This document shows, piece by piece, positions 20,039 through 28,340 of a stretch of 64,000 bases of DNA. The stretch spans positions 6,820,001 through 6,884,000 of the forward strand of contig NZ_CP150355.1 of assembly GCF_051521495.1 (NCBI RefSeq), given 5' to 3'. Numbering within the stretch: position 1 is the first letter of the stretch; each line of letters opens with the position of its first letter. The notes below the pieces were generated by a model that had not been told where the DNA came from, made no database searches, and worked only from the letters and a program-made list of their open reading frames with translations. This DNA comes from Sorangium sp051521495. GTDB taxonomy: Bacteria; Myxococcota_A; Polyangia; Polyangiales; Polyangiaceae. A program made the position numbers and the translations under genes.

Positions 20039-21895
20039 GTGCTCGCGCCGGTGGAGGTGCCTTCGATGGACGTCGGCCGCGAGCTCGCGGCATCGTTCGA
20101 GCGGGCGGGCACGAAGGTAGCGCGCGTGGTGGTGACGCCGGGGCAGGGCGTCGAGCTCGCGACGACCTTGCTGGCCGTGCCGGCGAGCGACGTGGACGTG
20201 GTGATCGTGCTCGGACCGCGGGACGTGACGGACGACATTCGCGAGGGCCTCAACCGGCTCAACTTGCAGCGCGACACGCTGGCGAAGCGGCTCGGGAAGA
20301 CGCTCCTCTGGTGTGGGCTCCGGACGTTCCTGAACGCGACGTGGGAGGAGGCGCCGGATCTCTGGTCCATCCGCGATCTGACGTTCCGGATCCCGCTGCT
20401 CGGCGTGAACGACATGCAGCGAGCCTCCTCGACGACGATGCCGGGGAGCTCGGAGGTCGATCGCGACGAGACGCCGCGCCTGATCGAGGCGGCGCGGAAG
20501 GTCGGGGATGACAAGAACCTCGGGCGGCTGCTGCTGCGGCATGCGCAGGAGCTCCTCTCTCGGGGAGAGCCACGGAGCGCCGAAGCTCGTCTTGCCGAGG
20601 GGGCCGCGATCCTGAGAGGCCTCGCGTCGTTGCACGGCACCTACGAGGAGGCGCTCTGCGAGGAGCTGCGGGGGGACGTCGACGTGTGGCTGCATAGCCC
20701 CCGCGAGGGCGTGGCCGCCTATGGTCGCGCGCTGGCGATGTACCAGGCACTCGAGCGAGCCGCGGATTGCGGACGCATCTTCTTGAAGCGCGCAGAAGCG
20801 TCGGACGATGTGGAGACGAGCCTTCAGGATCTGGTGCGGGCACTCGTTTCGTTCGACCAGACAGGAGACCGCCTCGGACAGGCAAACGTCCTGAAAGCTC
20901 GCGGCGACCTCCGACGATTCAAAGCCGACCTCGACGGCGCTCTCCTCGACTACGAGCGCGCTCTGGAGCTCTTCCTCCTCGCCGACGACCGCCTCGGACA
21001 GGCAAACGTCCTGAAAGCTCGCGGCGACCTCCGACGATTCAAAGCCGACCTCGACGGCGCTCTCCTCGACTACGAGCGCGCTCTGGAGCTCTTCCTCCTC
21101 GTCGACGACCGCCTCGGACAGGCAAACGTCCTTCGAGCACGCGGCGACCTCCGACGAAGAAAGGCCGACCTCGACGGCGCTCTCCTCGACTATGAGCGCG
21201 CTCTGGAGCTCTTCCTCCTCGTCGACTCCCGCCTCGGACAGGCAAACGTCCTGAAAGCTCGCGGCGACCTCCGACGAAGAAAGGCCGACCTCGACGGCGC
21301 TCTCCTCGACTACGAGCGCGCTCTGGAGCTCTTCCTCCTCGTCGACGACCGCCTCGGACAGGCAAACGTCCTGAAAGCTCGCGGCGACCTCCGACGATTC
21401 AAGGCCGACCTCGACAGCGCTCTCCTCGACTACGAGCGCGCTCTGGAGCTCTTCCTCCTCGTCGACGACCGCCTCGGACAGGCAAACGTCCTTCGAGCAC
21501 GCGGCGACCTCCGACGATTCAAGGCCGACCTCGACGGCGCTCTCCTCGACTACGAGCGCGCTCTGGAGCTCTTCCTCCTCGTCGACTCCCGCCTCGGACA
21601 GGCAAACGTCCTTCAAGCACGCGGCGCCTTGGAGATCGCCCGCGAGAACCCCGCGGCCGCCCTGCCCCACTACCAGACCGCGCTGGCGCTGTACGAGGCC
21701 ATCGACGATGCCCTCGGGCTCTCCAACGTCGTCGCCGAGCTCGCCCGCACCCACGCGCTCCTCGGTCAACCCACCGAAGCCCGTGTCGCCGCCGCACGCG
21801 CCATCCCCCTCGCCAAGCGTGCCCAGAACCGCTACGCGCTTGCTCTCATTAACTCCGTCCTCTCTGCCCTGCCCTCCCCACCCGACGCCCCGTGA
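20039..21895 (+). CDS. TPR protein with near-identical tandem repeats; start uncertain
   Basis: The frame encodes a 618-residue protein from the first ordinary start (GTG 20039, preceded by GAGGG). However, coding-like sequence extends upstream (PPFARPYLGRFAELRAALALHEGF) to about 19946, and no ATG, GTG or TTG exists in this frame between about 19500 and 20039. A CTG at 19946 overlapping the ATPase stop, or a ribosomal frameshift from the ATPase, are the alternatives. Residues about 1-130 form an alpha/beta domain (DVDVVIVLGPRDVTDDIREGL). From about residue 277 six 40-residue TPR-like units (LGQANVL, ARGDLRR, ADLDGALLDYERALELF) occur in tandem, then two diverged TPRs. Probably a protein-interaction partner of the ATPase. 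Confidence 0.8.
   Translation: MLAPVEVPSMDVGRELAASFERAGTKVARVVVTPGQGVELATTLLAVPASDVDVVIVLGPRDVTDDIREGLNRLNLQRDTLAKRLGKTLLWCGLRTFLNATWEEAPDLWSIRDLTFRIPLLGVNDMQRASSTTMPGSSEVDRDETPRLIEAARKVGDDKNLGRLLLRHAQELLSRGEPRSAEARLAEGAAILRGLASLHGTYEEALCEELRGDVDVWLHSPREGVAAYGRALAMYQALERAADCGRIFLKRAEASDDVETSLQDLVRALVSFDQTGDRLGQANVLKARGDLRRFKADLDGALLDYERALELFLLADDRLGQANVLKARGDLRRFKADLDGALLDYERALELFLLVDDRLGQANVLRARGDLRRRKADLDGALLDYERALELFLLVDSRLGQANVLKARGDLRRRKADLDGALLDYERALELFLLVDDRLGQANVLKARGDLRRFKADLDSALLDYERALELFLLVDDRLGQANVLRARGDLRRFKADLDGALLDYERALELFLLVDSRLGQANVLQARGALEIARENPAAALPHYQTALALYEAIDDALGLSNVVAELARTHALLGQPTEARVAAARAIPLAKRAQNRYALALINSVLSALPSPPDAP
20867..21627 (+). repeat. 120-bp tandem repeat, six full copies plus a partial seventh
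   Basis: The period is exactly 120 bp (40 codons). Copies differ at only a few positions: AAAGCTC versus CGAGCAC after CTT/CTG, GATTCAAA versus GAAGAAAG, and GACGAC versus GACTCC. The variants are shuffled among copies, which is the pattern left by recent unequal crossing-over or gene conversion rather than slow divergence. Confidence 0.97.
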
Positions 21896-21992
21896 CGACC
21901 TCCTCGACTCTACCCGCCCCAGCTCCTGGGCGAAGACCTGCACGCTCCTGGCGGTGGTGGGGTACTTGCCCCACGCTGCCGGAATGATGGAA

Positions 21993-22048
21993 CCGCCAAG
22001 CCGCCATAAGACGCCAAGATTTTTGTGTTTTTCTTGGCGTCCTTGGCG
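21993..22048. terminator. Palindromic GCCAAG/CTTGGC element, likely bidirectional terminator
   Basis: The inner stem is GACGCCAAGA (22010-22019) with TCTTGGCGTC (22032-22041), a perfect 10-bp match with a T-rich 12-base loop. Outer arms CGCCAAG (21994-22000) and CTTGGCG (22042-22048) can extend it. It sits between two converging genes (ends at 21895 and 22109). A diverged relative lies at 61831-61895, so this is a dispersed repeat family as well as a terminator candidate. Confidence 0.6.
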
Positions 22049-22108
22049 ATTCAAAAGACCCTACTTTCGGTCGAATGACCCCGCCACCCGCTCTTCAGGC
22101 CGCGGCGC

Positions 22109-23092
22109 TCACCGGTTCACGAGCTGCATGCCCGGCTCCGGATAGCGGAGGCCAACGGCCGCGCCCCTCGGCACCACCGTATCGAGGCGCCGCAGATCGC
22201 CCTCGGTGAGGGTGATGGCCTCGGCGGCGACGTTCTCCTCGAGGTAGCTGCGGCGCTTCGTGCCGGGGATCGGGACGATGAAGTCCCCCTGCGCGAGCAC
22301 CCACGCGAGCGCGAGCTGCGACGCCTTCACACCCTTCTCCCGCGCGATCCCCTCCACGTTCGCCACGAGCTCGAGGTTCCGCTGGAAGTTCTCCCCCTGA
22401 AAGCGCGGCGAGATGCGGCGGTAGTCGTCCGGCGCGAGATCCTCGAAGCGCCGGATCTGCCCCGTGAGGAAGCCGCGGCCGAGGGGGCTGTACGCGAGGA
22501 AGCCGATGCCGAGCTCGCGGCACGTGGCGAGCACGTCGTCCTCGGGATCGCGCGACCACAGCGAGTACTCCGTCTGCACCGACGCGAGCGGGTGCACCGC
22601 GTGGGCGCGCCGGAGCGTCGCCGAGCCCGCCTCCGAGAGGCCGATCGCGCGCACCTTGCCCGCCTTCACGAGGTCCGCCATCGCGCCGACGCTGTCCTCG
22701 ATGGGCGTCTTCGGATCGACGCGGTGGAGCTGGTACAGATCGATGACGTCGACGCCTAGGCGCCGCAGGCTCGCGTCGCAGGCCGCGCGGATGTACTCCG
22801 GCGCGCCATTGATGCCGCGGACCGTGACGTCGTTCGGGTCGCGGACGATGCCGCACTTGGTCGCGAGGACGACGCGATCGCGCCGGCCCGCGATGGCCCG
22901 GCCGACGAGCTCCTCGTTGGTGAACGGGCCATACATGTCCGCGGTGTCGAGCAGGGTGACGCCGAGCTCGATGGCGCGATGGATCGTGGCGATGGACTCG
23001 GCCTCATCGCGCTGGCCGTAAAAATCGCTCATGCCCATGCAGCCGAGGCCGAGGGCAGAGACCTGGAGAGGACCGAGCTTGCGCGTGTGCAT
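22109..23092 (-). CDS. Aldo/keto reductase
   Basis: A 327-residue NAD(P)H-dependent oxidoreductase of the aldo/keto reductase superfamily. Visible signatures are GLGCMGMSDFYG near the N-terminus, LLDTADMYG with the catalytic Asp and Tyr, LATKCG with the catalytic Lys, YQLHRVD with the catalytic His, and VPIPGTKRRSYLEEN in the C-terminal cofactor-binding region. Sequence style matches the AKR13/YakC-like subgroup. Substrate not predictable. It is transcribed alone and converges with the TPR gene. Confidence 0.93.
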   Translation of the reverse strand: MHTRKLGPLQVSALGLGCMGMSDFYGQRDEAESIATIHRAIELGVTLLDTADMYGPFTNEELVGRAIAGRRDRVVLATKCGIVRDPNDVTVRGINGAPEYIRAACDASLRRLGVDVIDLYQLHRVDPKTPIEDSVGAMADLVKAGKVRAIGLSEAGSATLRRAHAVHPLASVQTEYSLWSRDPEDDVLATCRELGIGFLAYSPLGRGFLTGQIRRFEDLAPDDYRRISPRFQGENFQRNLELVANVEGIAREKGVKASQLALAWVLAQGDFIVPIPGTKRRSYLEENVAAEAITLTEGDLRRLDTVVPRGAAVGLRYPEPGMQLVNR

Positions 23093-23347
23093 GGTTGGGC
23101 TCCTTGGCGCCGCGGAGAGGCCGCGGCCACGGACGCAACGGTAAAAGTGAGAGCGCGCACGGAGTCAAGGGGCGATTCGACCCCTCTCGAACCACCGGTT
23201 GGAATCGTGCGCGCGACGATCGCGGGCATCCCGGAGCGCGACCGCGCCGACGTGGAGGGGCAGATCGCCGCGCGCGACTGGCTGGACACGCCAGCATTGC
23301 GCGCGGCGCGCCGCTCGTAGGGATCGCTCGACTCGAGCGAAAGGCCG

Positions 23348-23389
23348 ACCCGGGTCGGGTCGCGATGGCGCAACCCGGGTCGGGTCGCG
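23348..23389 (+). repeat. Short direct repeat ACCCGGGTCGGGTCGCG
   Basis: Two identical 17-base copies (23348-23364 and 23373-23389), 25 bases apart, just downstream of the GH30 stop. The rest of 23093-23392 contains only a short open frame ending near 23320 that I cannot support as a gene. Confidence 0.8.
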
Positions 23390-23392
23390 GTC

Positions 23393-25033
23393 TCACTTCC
23401 AGTTGACGGTGGCCCACCCGTGGGCAGGGATGCTGAACTGGAGCTTCTTGGCGGCCACGCTGAGGGTGGTCGTCTTGGCCGAGCTGCCGGAGTTGTACAG
23501 GATCGTGACGATGGTGCCGTCAGGATTCTTGAAAGCCAGCGCATCACCGCCGTTCGCGCCGATGCGCGTCGCTCCAGGATCGACGTACTCGGAGAGGTGG
23601 CGGAACACGTAGTAGACAGGGGTCAGGATCAGCGTCTTCTTCTCTGGATCCACGTTGAGGAGCGCGTTTTGAGGCCACGGCCGCTGCGAGTCGATGTTCT
23701 TCCCCACCGGATCCAGCACCATGTTCCAGGCGTTGTACGAGTTCACCCCCGCCTTGATCCAGTCGCGGATGAGCCCCCAGCTCTCCTCGGCGTAGGCTTG
23801 ATCGTTCGCGGCCGTGTCCGGGTTGAACGGCGGGACGCCCGGAGGGTTCCAGTTGTAGTTGCCGCACTGGTGCTCCGTCTGCACGATCGGCAGATTGCGC
23901 GATTTCAAGCCGGCCACGCTGCCCCTCACGTTCCACTGCATCCCGAAGCCCTTGACGTACTTCATCGCGGTGGAATCGCCGGTCACGGCGCTGATGATCG
24001 CCGGGTCTCCCCCGTCGTTGGACATCGTGCCGAGGTAGATCTCGGCCGTGAGCCCCCGTTCGGCGAACGTCGGCCCAAGGTAGGAGCCGATGAACTTGGC
24101 CATGAGCGCCCCCGTCCAGGCGCAGCTCGGATACCTCGTCTCGTAGGTCGGCTCGTTCTGGGGGTGAACCGCCTCGATGGTCATGCCCTCGGCGGCGTAC
24201 GACTCCACGAACTTCGCGAAGTACAGGGCATACGCCTTCAGGGTTTTGTCGTCGCTCTTCATGGATCCGCCATCGATGGCGCCGTTGCTCTTCATCCAGC
24301 TCGGCGGCGTCCAGGGGCTGCCCCAGAGGCGGAGGTCGGGCCTCACGGCGAGCGCCGCCTTGATGAACGGAATCAATTTCTCCTTGTCGCGCTCGATGGA
24401 GAATTTCGTCATCTCGTAATCGTTCGCCGTCTCGTTGAGGGTATAGCGATTCATCGCATAGTCGCTGGCCCCCATGGGGATGCGGCCGAAGGCGAACCCT
24501 GCTCCCTCCTGCGCGTCGAAAAGCAGCTTGATGGCTCGCTGCCGCTCAGACTCGCTGAGCATCGAGAGCATGTTCCATCCCATCTCGTTGAAGGCGCCGC
24601 CGAAGCCGTCCCATCGCTGGTACTTCGTCGCCTCGTCGACGGTCACGTCGGCATTGCCGCTCGTCACTTCCGTCGGCATGCCGATCTTCCAGTAGTCGTT
24701 CGGACCGGAAGTGATCAGCGTGGGCTCGACCACGGGGGGCCCGCCGCCGGCACCGGTCGACGAGCCGTCAGAACCGCCGTCTCCGGTCGGATCGCCGCCG
24801 GCGCCGCCCGAGCCCGTCGAGCCGCCCGTGCCCGTGCTGCTGCCTGTCGCCCCGCCCGCACCCGCACTCGTCCCGGTAACCGCGCCCTCGCCCGCGCCCG
24901 TAACCGCGCTCTCACCCGTACCCCCACCAGGGCCGCCCGAGCTCTCGGGTTCTGTCGGGCTGGTCGAAGAACCGCAACCCACGAGCAAAAACGCGAGCAA
25001 AACGCCGACGGTCGAACCTCGTGCCCTGTTCAT
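23393..25033 (-). CDS. Glycoside hydrolase family 30 lipoprotein
   Basis: A 546-residue secreted glycosidase. The ATG at 25033 has GGAGGAG about seven bases upstream and gives a lipoprotein signal ending LVGC, so I reject longer starts. A Gly/Ser/Thr-rich linker (about residues 25-100) joins the anchor to a GH30 domain: RWDGFGGAFNEMGW, FGRIPMGASDY, LWGSPWTPPSWMKSNG, the acid/base Glu in PQNEP near residue 291, the nucleophile Glu in VQTEHQCG near 384, and a C-terminal beta-sandwich. GH30 enzymes include glucosylceramidase, beta-1,6-glucanase and xylanase types; polysaccharide degradation outside the cell is likely. Confidence 0.93.
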   Translation of the reverse strand: MNRARGSTVGVLLAFLLVGCGSSTSPTEPESSGGPGGGTGESAVTGAGEGAVTGTSAGAGGATGSSTGTGGSTGSGGAGGDPTGDGGSDGSSTGAGGGPPVVEPTLITSGPNDYWKIGMPTEVTSGNADVTVDEATKYQRWDGFGGAFNEMGWNMLSMLSESERQRAIKLLFDAQEGAGFAFGRIPMGASDYAMNRYTLNETANDYEMTKFSIERDKEKLIPFIKAALAVRPDLRLWGSPWTPPSWMKSNGAIDGGSMKSDDKTLKAYALYFAKFVESYAAEGMTIEAVHPQNEPTYETRYPSCAWTGALMAKFIGSYLGPTFAERGLTAEIYLGTMSNDGGDPAIISAVTGDSTAMKYVKGFGMQWNVRGSVAGLKSRNLPIVQTEHQCGNYNWNPPGVPPFNPDTAANDQAYAEESWGLIRDWIKAGVNSYNAWNMVLDPVGKNIDSQRPWPQNALLNVDPEKKTLILTPVYYVFRHLSEYVDPGATRIGANGGDALAFKNPDGTIVTILYNSGSSAKTTTLSVAAKKLQFSIPAHGWATVNWK

Positions 25034-25280
25034 CACAAAACTCCTCCATCCCAGGGTGCAAACCCTTGGCGGTGCCTGGCAGCAGGCGCCAGAAAGTGGC
25101 CGTCCTATATGCCCAGAAGGTCCCACGGTGATCGAGCGGGTGGGACGAATCTCGCCGCCTGGCGACGCTCTCGGCAGCTCGAAGCAGGGGTCGACGAGCC
25201 TTGTCAACATTCGCGGCCCCCAGACCGAACGCATCGAACGCGCTCATGTGGCTCTGGCAAACGAGGCTACCACCTGCCGG

Positions 25281-25479
25281 GGAGAGCCGAAATTCAAACC
25301 GGAGGCTGCCGAGACCCGCCCGGAGAGTTGAAACTCTCGCCGGAAGGTCCCAGGCCCCTCCCGGGAGAGCCGAAATTCAAACCGGAGGCTGCCGAGACCC
25401 GCCCGGAGAGTTGAAACTCTCGCCGGAAGGTCCCAGGTCCCTCCCGGGAGAGCCGAAATTCAAATCGGAGGCTTCAGAC
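25281..25479. repeat. 83-bp tandem repeat built from two related ~41-bp half-units
   Basis: Copies start at 25281 and 25364 with a partial third at 25447, giving an exact 83-bp period. Each unit has two related halves: one starts GGAGAGCCGAAATTCAAACC and the other GGAGAGTTGAAACTCTCGCC. So the array is about five roughly 41-bp units alternating A-B-A-B-A. There are no unique spacers. It sits upstream of the GH30 gene and downstream of the DoxX-like gene, in the gap 25034-25605, which otherwise shows no gene. Confidence 0.95.
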
Positions 25480-25605
25480 AGCCGTCACGCTGAACAATTC
25501 AAACAACGATGCAACGTCCGCGCGCCCCGCCAGCTCGCTGGCTCCTCGCTCAGACCGAGCGGTCCGCTCGGCCACCTCGATCGCGCGACGATCCCTCGAA
25601 CCTCG

Positions 25606-26034
25606 CTACTTCCGGAGCGGAACCAGCGCGCGCAGCCGGTCGTCGCGCAGAAACAACCCGCCCCAGATCATCGCGGCGACGTACACCGGGAACAGGACGT
25701 GGCTGAACAGCGGGTTGTCGACGCGCACGTGCGTGGCGATGGCGCCGCCCAGGTAGCCCGTCAGCAGGATGGCGCCGAGCACGGAGGTGCGCGGGATCGC
25801 ATAGGTGACGACGCTCGCCAGCAGGGTGAGCCCGATGCCGCGGATCGAGCTCACGGGATATCCGAGCTGCTCGGAGCCCTCGATCACCTGGGGCACCATC
25901 ACCAGCTTCCCGATGCTGTCGAAGACCAGGAACGCCACCGAGAGGCCGCTGAGGATCCTCCCGGCCCAGACCTTCTTGTTCGACACAACCCTCGGCTCCA
26001 CGTGCTGCTCCGACATCAAGGCCCTCGTCTCCAT
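25606..26034 (-). CDS. DoxX-like family membrane protein
   Basis: A 142-residue protein with four hydrophobic segments: RILSGLSVAFLVFDSIGKL, a helix around GIGLTLLASVVTYAI, SVLGAILLTGYLGGAIATHV, and FPVYVAAMIWGGLFL. The FDSIGKL and YLGGAIATH motifs are typical of the DoxX-like family of small integral membrane proteins, whose function is poorly defined. GGAGGA lies four to five bases before the ATG at 26034; an in-frame ATG six codons later is an alternative. Confidence 0.85.
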   Translation of the reverse strand: METRALMSEQHVEPRVVSNKKVWAGRILSGLSVAFLVFDSIGKLVMVPQVIEGSEQLGYPVSSIRGIGLTLLASVVTYAIPRTSVLGAILLTGYLGGAIATHVRVDNPLFSHVLFPVYVAAMIWGGLFLRDDRLRALVPLRK

Positions 26035-26168
26035 CGTCTCCTCCGTGCTCGCTCTGAACAGAACGGTCCGGCCGCCCCCGGGTCATGGTGGCGCGGCGCG
26101 GCCGATTCGATCCCTAGGACTGCGCGACAGCGCCCGATTCATCGGTCGGCCGGGAGATTTTTTCGGAG

Positions 26169-26412
26169 CTACGGCCGGGGGCGCAGGGGCGGGCCGAAGA
26201 GCGGGAAGAGCCGCTCCGCATCGAGGAGCGAGCGCACCCCGACGCTCTCCCCGGCGGACAGATCGAGGGCCTGGATCGCCCATGGGGACGAAGGCGCCGC
26301 CCTGGCCGCTCGTCCGCTGCTCCAGGCGCATCGCCATCTCGCTGGAGGAGGAGCCGGCTGCGGGGCTCGAGGAGATATCCATCGCGGTAGGTTTCGTGGT
26401 GCGACGCGTCAT
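26169..26412 (-). pseudogene. Possible frameshifted small gene
   Basis: Reading leftwards, the frame from the ATG at 26412 gives a plausible N-terminal part (SSSSEMAMRLEQRTSGQGG), and a different frame ending at 26169 gives a protein-like C-terminus (IQALDLSAGESVGVRSLL, then DAERLFPLFGP). Joining them needs one frameshift near 26260-26290. AAGGAGGG lies immediately before the ATG, too close to be ideal. It may be a decayed gene or a sequence error; no family recognised. The rest of 26035-26626 shows no gene. Confidence 0.3.
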
Positions 26413-26626
26413 CCCTCCTTGGGCCTTCGCGGCTCCCTGCCCTCCGTCCGCACAAAAGTCGTCCTAGGGCCCCGGCCTTATCGAAGCGCATCCCGAGCGC
26501 GCCGGCGTTCGTCTCGAGGCCGCTCAAAAAAATCGAGGGGCGCGTAGGGAGGGCGGGCCGGGGAGCGTCCCAGGAATAGAAGCCGGCACGAAGACGCTGG
26601 CCCTTGCACCAAGGAGCACGACCCCG

Positions 26627-27160
26627 ATGATCCTCTCTCACGTCTCGAACAAGACCCACAGCGCGATCCGTCGCTTCGTCCTCGGCAGCTTCCTCTCGGC
26701 GGCCGTCCTCGCCGGCGGCGGAGCGGCCTACGCGGCGGACGGCGCGGGGGACAAGCCGGCGCCGCATCAGGACAAGGACGCCCGCCGCGAGAACCGCCCC
26801 ATGGATCCGGCCCGGCTCATCAAGCGCCTGGACAAGAACGGAGACGGCAAGCTGACGGTCGCCGAGCTTCCTGAGAAGGCGCAGAAGCGGCTCGGCCAGG
26901 CGGACACGAACAAGGACGGCATCCTGTCGGTCGAGGAGCTCAAGGCGCACGCCGAGCAGCGCACGAAGGCGCGGGCAGCGAAGCAGAAGGCACACTTCGC
27001 CCGGAAGGACAAGAACGGCGACGGCGCCCTCACCAAGGACGAGGTGGGTGAAAAGCGCTGGGAGCGGGTGAAGGCGGCGGACGCGAACCGAGACAACAAG
27101 GTGAGCGCCGACGAGCTGCGCGCGGCGCACGCAGCGCGCAAGACGCCAGCAGCGCGGTAG
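26627..27160 (+). CDS. Secreted EF-hand calcium-binding protein
   Basis: A 177-residue exported protein. The N-terminus has a basic region and a hydrophobic core (FVLGSFLSAAVLAGGGAA) ending in an AYA-A signal peptidase site near residue 37. Four EF-hand-type loops follow: DKNGDGKLTVAEL, DTNKDGILSVEEL, DKNGDGALTKDEV and DANRDNKVSADEL; the fourth has Asn where Gly is usual, so it may bind weakly. The helices between are Lys/Arg-rich. AAGGAG lies about nine bases before the ATG. Likely a periplasmic or outer-surface Ca2+ binder. Confidence 0.88.
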   Translation: MILSHVSNKTHSAIRRFVLGSFLSAAVLAGGGAAYAADGAGDKPAPHQDKDARRENRPMDPARLIKRLDKNGDGKLTVAELPEKAQKRLGQADTNKDGILSVEELKAHAEQRTKARAAKQKAHFARKDKNGDGALTKDEVGEKRWERVKAADANRDNKVSADELRAAHAARKTPAAR

Positions 27161-27217
27161 CGCCGAGACGAGCGCGCGACGTGGCGAGCCGTTGTCGGTC
27201 GGCCAGAGGCCCCTCGC

Positions 27218-27961
27218 TCACCCCGCGCGGCGGCGTCTCCTGCGGCCAGGCGCTCGCTCCTCCGCAGCGCCTGGTACCGTCGCCTCGCCGCCAGGCGCTC
27301 GCTCCTCCGCAGCGCCTGGCGCCGTCGCCTCGCCGCCAGGTGCTTGCCCCTCCGCAGCGCCTGGCGCCGTCGCCTCGCCGCCAGGCGCTTGCCCCTCCGC
27401 AGCGCCTGGCGCCGTCGCCTCGCCGCCGTCAGGCATCGTCCCGCCGCCAGCGCCCACCGGCGCCTCGGCGCCGCGCTTCCTCGGACGCTTCGGGAAGAGC
27501 GGGAGCTGCTGCTCCAGCACCTGGCTCCGCCAGGCGAGCAGGGTCTGCGCGCGCCGGGCCGCCGTCTCCTTTCCGATGCCCGCGGTGAAGCGGAAGATGC
27601 GCCGCGCGAGCGCCACCCGGGTAGGCGCCGCCGGCTCGAAGAGATCGGGCGCGACCTCCCTCACGACGCCGCACGCGAAGATGGCGCGCCGCAGGTGCGC
27701 CCGTTCGTCGCCTGAGCCGGGCGGGGTGGCGAGCAGCTCGCGTCCAGCGGGCGTGATCGCGGTGCCGTCGTCGCCGAGCCAGCCGAGGACGCGGGCAGCG
27801 GCGAGCGCATAGCCGACGTGGCGCAAGGATATGCCCGTCTGCTCCGCGATCTGCTCCTTCGCGATCGCCCCTCCCGAGAGCGCATCGAGCACGCGCCGCA
27901 CGTTCGCGAGGTTGTCGGCCTGGGGGATCTCGGCGCTGCGCAGCAAGCGGGTCGTCGGCAT
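27218..27961 (-). CDS. Winged-helix-like protein with 15-residue C-terminal repeats
   Basis: A 247-residue protein starting MPTTRLLRSAEIPQADNLAN. Residues about 15-75 look like a winged-helix DNA-binding region (VRRVLDALSGGAIAKEQIAE, then TGISLRHVGYALAAARVLGW), a layout I associate with restriction-linked or AAA-associated proteins (DUF7226-like), which is a tentative match. A helical middle region follows. The last roughly 75 residues are four 15-residue repeats (GGEATAPGAAEGQAP and variants) and a basic Arg tail. The ATG is chosen by where folded-type composition begins; no strong ribosome site is present. Confidence 0.65.
   Translation of the reverse strand: MPTTRLLRSAEIPQADNLANVRRVLDALSGGAIAKEQIAEQTGISLRHVGYALAAARVLGWLGDDGTAITPAGRELLATPPGSGDERAHLRRAIFACGVVREVAPDLFEPAAPTRVALARRIFRFTAGIGKETAARRAQTLLAWRSQVLEQQLPLFPKRPRKRGAEAPVGAGGGTMPDGGEATAPGAAEGQAPGGEATAPGAAEGQAPGGEATAPGAAEERAPGGEATVPGAAEERAPGRRRRRRAG
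27246..27425 (-). repeat. Four 45-bp tandem repeats in the C-terminal coding region
   Basis: Units start at 27246, 27291, 27336 and 27381. Each encodes a 15-residue Gly/Ala/Pro/Glu-rich unit in the gene at 27218. They are nearly identical in sequence and likely variable between strains. Confidence 0.92.
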
Positions 27962-28340
27962 GGGCGGCAGGGAAACCCCGGCCCCGGCCGGGAGGCGACA
28001 CCATAGCGCGCTGAGGCGCGGCGTGGGCCTCGAACGCGCCCGCCGCGGCCGGGCGCGCCGCCGCCGCACTTCTCCAGCACGCTCCTTGCGCCGGGGGCCG
28101 TGGGCGCCCGGCCCCTGTGCCAGAGCTGTCTGCGCCTGGCACACGTGGCGCAGCGCGCCGGCGAGCGCGCTCGAGAAAGCCCCCGGATCGCGCAGAGCGG
28201 CGATGGAATGGTTGCTGCCAAGTCTGCCAGGGCCGACGCTCGCCTCGAGTCCGCCGCGGCCCTCCGGGACATCGCGCCTGAAGGAGGGGACGCTCCGGTT
28301 CTCGCCTTTACAGCGCTCTCGCGTGTTCTAGGTGCTCCCC
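27962..28340. other. 379-bp intergenic region between divergent genes
   Basis: No gene could be supported. It should hold promoters for the winged-helix gene (minus) and the lipoprotein-like gene (plus). Composition stays GC-rich throughout, and no operator-like palindrome was obvious. Confidence 0.4.

Noticed and set aside
18606..21895. ATPase-TPR pair as part of a prophage or mobile island
   Set aside because: No integrase, att-like repeats or change in base composition around it.
23163..23320. Short plus-strand frame ending with IAARDWLDTPALRAARRS
   Set aside because: Protein-like over about 40 residues, but no start codon context or family match.
25281..25479. CRISPR-like array
   Set aside because: The units are contiguous repeats with no variable spacers and no cas genes nearby.
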